DNA of 47,994 nt from Actinomycetota bacterium (GTDB lineage Bacteria > Actinomycetota > Actinomycetes > Actinomycetales > Microbacteriaceae), in NCBI GenBank assembly GCA_018268515.1, contig JAFDWK010000014.1, forward strand, positions 1-47,994, in the 5' to 3' direction. The notes under the pieces are model-generated. The model was not told where the DNA came from and made no database searches. It saw only the letters and a program-made list of their open reading frames with translations. Shown in pieces: positions 43,800-47,994 of this stretch. The first letter of the stretch is position 1; each line of letters begins with the position of its first letter. A program made the position numbers and the translations under genes.

Positions 43800-44843
43800 T
43801 TAAAGTTCGGTCCAGTCGAGGATGATCTTTCCCGTGCCCGCCGAGGCGGCGGCCGCGAAGCCCTTCTCCCAGTCGCGCGCGGGGTGCACCTCGGCGATGA
43901 TCCGGGTGATCGACTCTCGCAGCACGGAGCTGGTCTGCAGCATCGCGCCCATCGCGTTCCAGGTCTCGAACATCTCGCGGCCGTAGATGCCCTTCACCGT
44001 GAGCATGTGCGTGACGACCTTGCCCCAGTCCACGCTGAACGGCCCGGTCGGCAGGCCGAGCATCGCGATGCGCCCGCCGTGGTTCATGTTGTCGATCATC
44101 GCGGGCAGGGCGCTCGGCGCTCCGCTCATCTCGAAGCCGATGTCGAAGCCCTCGCGCATCCCGAGCGCGCGCTGCGCATCCCTGATGTCCTCCCGCGAGA
44201 CGTCGACGACCGCGTCGGCGCCCATCTGCCGCGCGAGCTCGAGGCGAGGCGCGCTGACATCGGTGGCGGTGATGAACCGCGCCCCGACGTGCCGCGCGAT
44301 CGCGATCGCCATGAGTCCGATCGGCCCGCAACCGGTGACGAGCACGTCCTCGCCGACGAGCGGGAAGGCCAATGCGGTGTGCACGGCGTTGCCGAGCGGG
44401 TCGAAGATCGCGCCGAGCTCGGGCGTCACATCCGCGTGGTGCACCCATACGTTCATCGCCGGCAGTGTGAGGTACTCGGCGAACGCTCCGTCGCGCTGCA
44501 CACCGAGTCCGATCGTCCGGATGCACATCTGCCGACGCCCGGCCCGGCAGTTGCGGCACATGCCGCACACGATGTGCCCCTCGCCGGAGACCCGATCACC
44601 GACCGAGATGTCGTGCACCTGGGGTCCGACCTCGACCACCTCGCCGTAGAACTCGTGTCCGGGGATGAGCGGAGCCTTCACCGCCGAGGCCGACCAGTCG
44701 TCCCAGCGCTGGATGTGCAGGTCGGTGCCGCAGATGCCGGTGCGCAGCACGCGGATGACCACCTCGTCGGGGCCGGCCACGGGATCCGGCCGGTCGACGA
44801 GATCGAGGCCCGCGTGCGGGCCGTCCTTGTAGAGAGCCTTCAT
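43800..44843 (-). CDS. tdh: L-threonine 3-dehydrogenase
   Basis: Tdh oxidises L-threonine to 2-amino-3-ketobutyrate with NAD. The 347-residue zinc-dependent medium-chain dehydrogenase has the catalytic zinc ligands in [15 protein letters not shown] (Cys at about 38) and PGHEFYGEV, the structural zinc cysteines [15 protein letters not shown], and the NAD-binding [17 protein letters not shown]. Kbl follows directly. The divergent LysR gene shares its upstream region. Confidence 0.96.
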   Translation of the reverse strand: MKALYKDGPHAGLDLVDRPDPVAGPDEVVIRVLRTGICGTDLHIQRWDDWSASAVKAPLIPGHEFYGEVVEVGPQVHDISVGDRVSGEGHIVCGMCRNCRAGRRQMCIRTIGLGVQRDGAFAEYLTLPAMNVWVHHADVTPELGAIFDPLGNAVHTALAFPLVGEDVLVTGCGPIGLMAIAIARHVGARFITATDVSAPRLELARQMGADAVVDVSREDIRDAQRALGMREGFDIGFEMSGAPSALPAMIDNMNHGGRIAMLGLPTGPFSVDWGKVVTHMLTVKGIYGREMFETWNAMGAMLQTSSVLRESITRIIAEVHPARDWEKGFAAAASAGTGKIILDWTEL

Positions 44844-44930
44844 GCTTCGATCACACCGCGAACAACCCTGTAGATCAATGCCGAGTATCTGGACAGACCA
44901 TTAAGTGCAACTACATGCTTGAATGGACAT
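44844..44930. promoter_or_regulatory. Divergent control region of tdh-kbl and the LysR gene
   Basis: The 87-nt gap must hold both promoters. Toward tdh, TTGCAC, 17 nt, TACTCG is the best pair, though the -10 is poor. Toward LysR, TTGAAT ends 6 nt before ATG 44931. The AT-rich stretch near 44900-44925, unusual for this DNA, is the likely regulator-binding area. No perfect dyad is visible. Confidence 0.35.
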
Positions 44931-45833
44931 ATGCAGCTGCAGCAGCTTCAGATCCTGCGCGAGCTCGGCGCGCTCGGCAGCGTGACCGCGGTGGCCGAGG
45001 CGCTGCGCGTCACGCCGTCCGCGGTCTCACAGCAGCTCGCTGCCCTGCAGCGGGGCGTCCGAGCGCCACTGACCCGCAAGCAGGGGCGCACCCTGGTACT
45101 GACCCCGGCCGGGGAGGCCCTCGCCGAGGCGGGCGCGGCCGCGCTCGATGCGATGGCGGCCGCGCGCTCGGCCGTCGACGAGTTCGAGGCCGCGGAGGGC
45201 GGCATCGTCACGGTGAGCGGGTTCCTGAGCGCCGCGCAGGCGCTGTTCGGGCCTCTCATCCGCGAACTCGGATCCGGGACCGATCTGCCGGCGATCCGTT
45301 TCACCGACGAGGACGTCGCACAGAGCGACTTCCCCGCGCTCACCGCGCGCTACGACCTCGTGCTCGCGCACCGCATGGAGCACAGCCCGCCGTGGCCGAA
45401 GACCGGGATCCGCGTGCTCACCCTCGCCGCCGAGCCGCTCGACGTCGCGCTCGCCCCCGAGCACCCGCTCGCGCAGCGCGCGTCACTGCGCCCAGCCGAC
45501 GTGGTCGGCGAGCGCTGGGTCACCAGCCGCGTCGGCTACTCCCCCGACGACGTGCTGCGCACGATCTCCGCGATCACGAACCAGCCGGCGGACATCGTGC
45601 ACCGCATCAACGACTACGGCGTCGCCGCCTCGGTGATCGCGACGGGTGACGTGATCGGCGTGCTGCCTCGCTACACGTCCCCGGGGACGGAAGCCGTCGT
45701 GCGGCGCCCGCTGCAGTACGTGAGCACGAACCGGATGATCGACGTGCTCGCCCGCCCGGAGAACCTCCGGCGCCGCTCGGTGCGCATCGTAGCCGACGCC
45801 CTGGCGCGTGTGATGGCGAACCTCACCCGGTAA
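44931..45833 (+). CDS. LysR-family regulator, probably of threonine catabolism
   Basis: A 300-residue ArgP/LysR-type regulator. The helix-turn-helix region is QLQILRELGALGSVTAVAEALRVTPSAVSQQLAALQR, seen at about 5-41, followed by LTRKQGRTLVLTPAGEAL and an effector-binding domain. ATG 44931 is chosen over a TTG at 44919, and the layout is close to leaderless. It is divergent from tdh-kbl, so regulation of that pair, perhaps by threonine or glycine, is the natural inference. It ends 63 nt before the peptidase gene. Confidence 0.88.
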   Translation: MQLQQLQILRELGALGSVTAVAEALRVTPSAVSQQLAALQRGVRAPLTRKQGRTLVLTPAGEALAEAGAAALDAMAAARSAVDEFEAAEGGIVTVSGFLSAAQALFGPLIRELGSGTDLPAIRFTDEDVAQSDFPALTARYDLVLAHRMEHSPPWPKTGIRVLTLAAEPLDVALAPEHPLAQRASLRPADVVGERWVTSRVGYSPDDVLRTISAITNQPADIVHRINDYGVAASVIATGDVIGVLPRYTSPGTEAVVRRPLQYVSTNRMIDVLARPENLRRRSVRIVADALARVMANLTR

Positions 45834-45884
45834 TCGTCGAAGATGGGCGACCCGAGGGGCCCGCCCCATCCCGGGGTGATCTTC

Positions 45885-45890
45885 TAGGCT
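45885..45890 (+). promoter_or_regulatory. Leaderless promoter -10 box (TAGGCT) of the M3 peptidase
   Basis: TAGGCT, 6 nt, then ATG 45897, with no ribosome binding site. Confidence 0.6.
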
Positions 45891-45896
45891 CGGACC

Positions 45897-47948
45897 ATGA
45901 CGGTCGAGACGAACCCGCTGCTCAGCCCCTCCCCGCTCCCCTTCGCGCTGCCCGACTACGACCGCATCCGCCCGGAGCACTACCTGCCCGCGTTCCGGGA
46001 GGGTTTCGCGGAGCAGCGCGCCGAGATCCGCCGGATCACGATGGTGCGCTCGATGCCGACGTTCGAGAACACGATGGAGGCGCTGGAGCGCAGCGGCGAA
46101 CTGCTGGACCGCGCCTCGCATGCGTTCTACACAGTCAGTTCGGCCGATGCGACCGCCGAGATCCAGGCGATCGACGAGGAGCTCGCGCCGCTGATGGCCG
46201 CCCACAGGGATGCCATCCTGCTCGACGCCGCCCTGTACTGGCGCATCTCACAGCTCCGCGATGCGCTCGATGCCGCAGATCTGGATCCCGAGCAGCGCCG
46301 CCTCGTCGAACGCTGGCACCGCGAGATGACGCTGGCCGGCGCGGCGCTCGACGACGACGCCAAGATCCGGCTCACCGAACTGAACCAGCACCTGTCGACG
46401 CTCAGCACGACCTTCGAGAAGAACCTCCTCGCCGACACGAACGACCTCGCCGTCGTGTTCGACGATGCCGCCGAACTCGACGGGTTGAGCGCCGGGGAGC
46501 TGTCGGCGGCCGCCCGGGCCGCCGCCGAGCGCGGACTCGAGGGCGGCTACCTGCTCGCACTTCCCCTGTTCACCGGCCACCCTGCACTCGCAGCGCTCAC
46601 GAACCGGCAGAGCCGGCGCCGCGTCATGCAGGCCTCGCGTGCCCGAGGCGCCCGGGGAGGCGAGCACGACAACCGCGCGGTGCTCTCCGAGATCGTCGCG
46701 CTCCGCGCCGAGCGTGCCACGCTACTCGGCTACCCGACGCACGCCGCCGCGGTGACGGCGGATGAGACCGCCGGGTCGCCCGAGACCGTCGAGGGCATGC
46801 TCCGCGATCTCGCGGCTCCCGCGGCCCGCAATGCGGCAGCGGAGCGCGCCGCCCTGCAGCAGCTCATCGACGACACCGAGGCGGATCCGTTCCCGCTCGA
46901 GGCACACGACTGGGCGTTCTACACGGAGCGGCTGCGCACCGCGCGCTACGACATCGACACCGCGGCACTGCGGCCCTGGTTCGAGGCGGAACGGGTACTG
47001 CGCGACGGCGTGTTCGCGGCCGCGGGCCGCCTGTACGGGGTGTCCTTCACGGAGCGCCCCGACCTGCCCGTCTACCATCCGGGCACCCGCACCTTCGAGG
47101 TGATCCAGGAGGACGGATCCACCCTCGGGCTCTACGTGCTCGACCTCTACACGCGCGACAGCAAACGCGGCGGGGCGTGGATGAACCCGATCGTGAGCCA
47201 GTCCGCACTGCGGGGCACGCTGCCGGTCGTCGCAAACAACCTCAACGTCGCCCAGCCCGCCGAGGGCGAGCCGACGTTGCTCACCCTCAACGAGGTGAAC
47301 ACGCTGTTCCACGAGTTCGGCCACGCGCTGCACGGCCTGTTCTCCGATGTGACGTACCCGCACTTCTCCGGCACCAACGTGTTCCGCGACTTCGTGGAGT
47401 TCCCCAGTCAGGTCAACGAGATGTGGATGCTGTGGCCGGAGATCCTGGACTCCTACGCCCGCCATCACGAGACCGGCGAGCCGCTTCCGACCGGTGTCGT
47501 GGAGCGCCTGCAGGCCGCCCAGGCTTTCAATCAGGGCTTCGAGACCAGTGAATACCTCGCCGCGGCCTGGCTCGACCAGGCCCTGCACTCCCTGTCCGCG
47601 GGCGGGTCGATCGATGATGTCGCGGCCTTCGAGGCGTCCGCCCTCGCCGACATCGGGCTGGACGACCCTGCGGTGCCGACGCGGTACTCCTCGGCGTATT
47701 TCGCGCATGTGTTCTCCGGCGGCTATAGCGCCGGGTACTACTCGTATATCTGGAGCGAGGTGCTCGACGCCGACACCGTGGAGTGGTTCCAGGACAACGG
47801 TGGCTTCACCCGCGAGAACGGGGAGCGCTTCCGACGCCGCCTGCTGGGCGTCGGCGGATCCAAGGACCCCTTCGAGGCATACCGCGACTTCCGCGGCCGC
47901 GACGCCGAGATCGCCCCGCTGCTGAAGCGCCGCGGGCTCGATCGCTGA
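45897..47948 (+). CDS. M3-family zinc oligopeptidase (Dcp/PrlC-like)
   Basis: A 683-residue cytoplasmic metallopeptidase that degrades short peptides, either as a peptidyl-dipeptidase (Dcp) or an oligopeptidase A-type enzyme. The zinc motif is FHEFGHALHG, with His472, Glu473 and His476, and the third ligand region FVEFPSQVNEMW follows. The C-terminal SSAYFAHVFSGGYSAGYYSYIWSEVL is the family signature. No signal peptide is present. The start lies at leaderless spacing from TAGGCT. It may finish breakdown of peptides taken up by the ABC importer in this window, but linkage is only by proximity. Confidence 0.93.
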   Translation: MTVETNPLLSPSPLPFALPDYDRIRPEHYLPAFREGFAEQRAEIRRITMVRSMPTFENTMEALERSGELLDRASHAFYTVSSADATAEIQAIDEELAPLMAAHRDAILLDAALYWRISQLRDALDAADLDPEQRRLVERWHREMTLAGAALDDDAKIRLTELNQHLSTLSTTFEKNLLADTNDLAVVFDDAAELDGLSAGELSAAARAAAERGLEGGYLLALPLFTGHPALAALTNRQSRRRVMQASRARGARGGEHDNRAVLSEIVALRAERATLLGYPTHAAAVTADETAGSPETVEGMLRDLAAPAARNAAAERAALQQLIDDTEADPFPLEAHDWAFYTERLRTARYDIDTAALRPWFEAERVLRDGVFAAAGRLYGVSFTERPDLPVYHPGTRTFEVIQEDGSTLGLYVLDLYTRDSKRGGAWMNPIVSQSALRGTLPVVANNLNVAQPAEGEPTLLTLNEVNTLFHEFGHALHGLFSDVTYPHFSGTNVFRDFVEFPSQVNEMWMLWPEILDSYARHHETGEPLPTGVVERLQAAQAFNQGFETSEYLAAAWLDQALHSLSAGGSIDDVAAFEASALADIGLDDPAVPTRYSSAYFAHVFSGGYSAGYYSYIWSEVLDADTVEWFQDNGGFTRENGERFRRRLLGVGGSKDPFEAYRDFRGRDAEIAPLLKRRGLDR

Positions 47949-47994
47949 CCCGCAGCGCCAGGCTCCCCCGCCCGGCGCTCCCTCGGAGAAACGC

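Overview
The window is high-GC chromosomal DNA from an actinobacterium, most likely a Microbacteriaceae member close to Microbacterium. Supporting signs are the order rplU-rpmA-obg-proB-proA-(small membrane protein)-nadD-(membrane protein)-rsfS, the order ileS-folC-DUF4233-ndk next to an RNase E/G gene, a T-box ahead of ileS, many ATGA stop/start overlaps, and frequent leaderless starts with a TAnnnT -10 box exactly 6 nt before the start codon. The genus is inferred, not proven.

Layout. (1) 1-4998 is the right end of an integrated conjugative or mobilizable element: a VirD4/TraG-type coupling ATPase, a single-stranded DNA-binding protein, a DUF4913 protein, a small unknown protein, a folded RNA leader and a large serine recombinase. 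The element abuts the 3' end of tRNA-Ala(GGC), and the recombinase frame reads on through the antisense of the tRNA into host DNA. (2) 5.1-10.1 kb holds a LysR regulator divergent from an amino-acid permease / tandem UspA / PLP decarboxylase cluster. (3) 10.1-14.4 kb is an fdhD / YdeP-type molybdopterin oxidoreductase / DyP peroxidase operon. (4) 14.4-21.4 kb is a conserved core: rsfS, nadD, proA, proB, obg, rpmA, rplU, all on the minus strand. (5) 21.6-31.6 kb has a DUF4031 gene, the remnant of a TMEM175-like gene, rne/rng, a VKOR protein, ndk, a DUF4233 protein, folC and T-box-controlled ileS. (6) 31.6-34.1 kb is accessory: a DUF559 nuclease-like gene flanked by hairpin-forming repeats, a pentapeptide-like beta-helix protein and a small lipoprotein. 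(7) 34.2-39.2 kb is a four-gene peptide/nickel-type ABC importer. (8) 39.4-42.5 kb holds valS and two small genes. (9) 42.6-45.8 kb is the threonine catabolic pair tdh-kbl with a divergent LysR gene. (10) 45.9-47.9 kb is an M3 oligopeptidase.

How it fits together. The core genes serve translation and ribosome assembly, NAD and proline synthesis, folate and nucleotide metabolism. The accessory modules concern amino acid and peptide use (permease/decarboxylase, ABC importer, Tdh/Kbl, oligopeptidase) and redox or stress physiology (UspA, YdeP/FdhD, DyP, VKOR).

Strongest items for follow-up: the absence of GGATCC from the mobile element against its abundance in the rest of the window; the folded leader that can cover the recombinase ribosome binding site; the host-derived C-terminal tail of the recombinase; the hairpin repeats flanking the DUF559 gene; and the set of leaderless promoters. 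I saw no CRISPR array, rRNA gene or complete insertion sequence.
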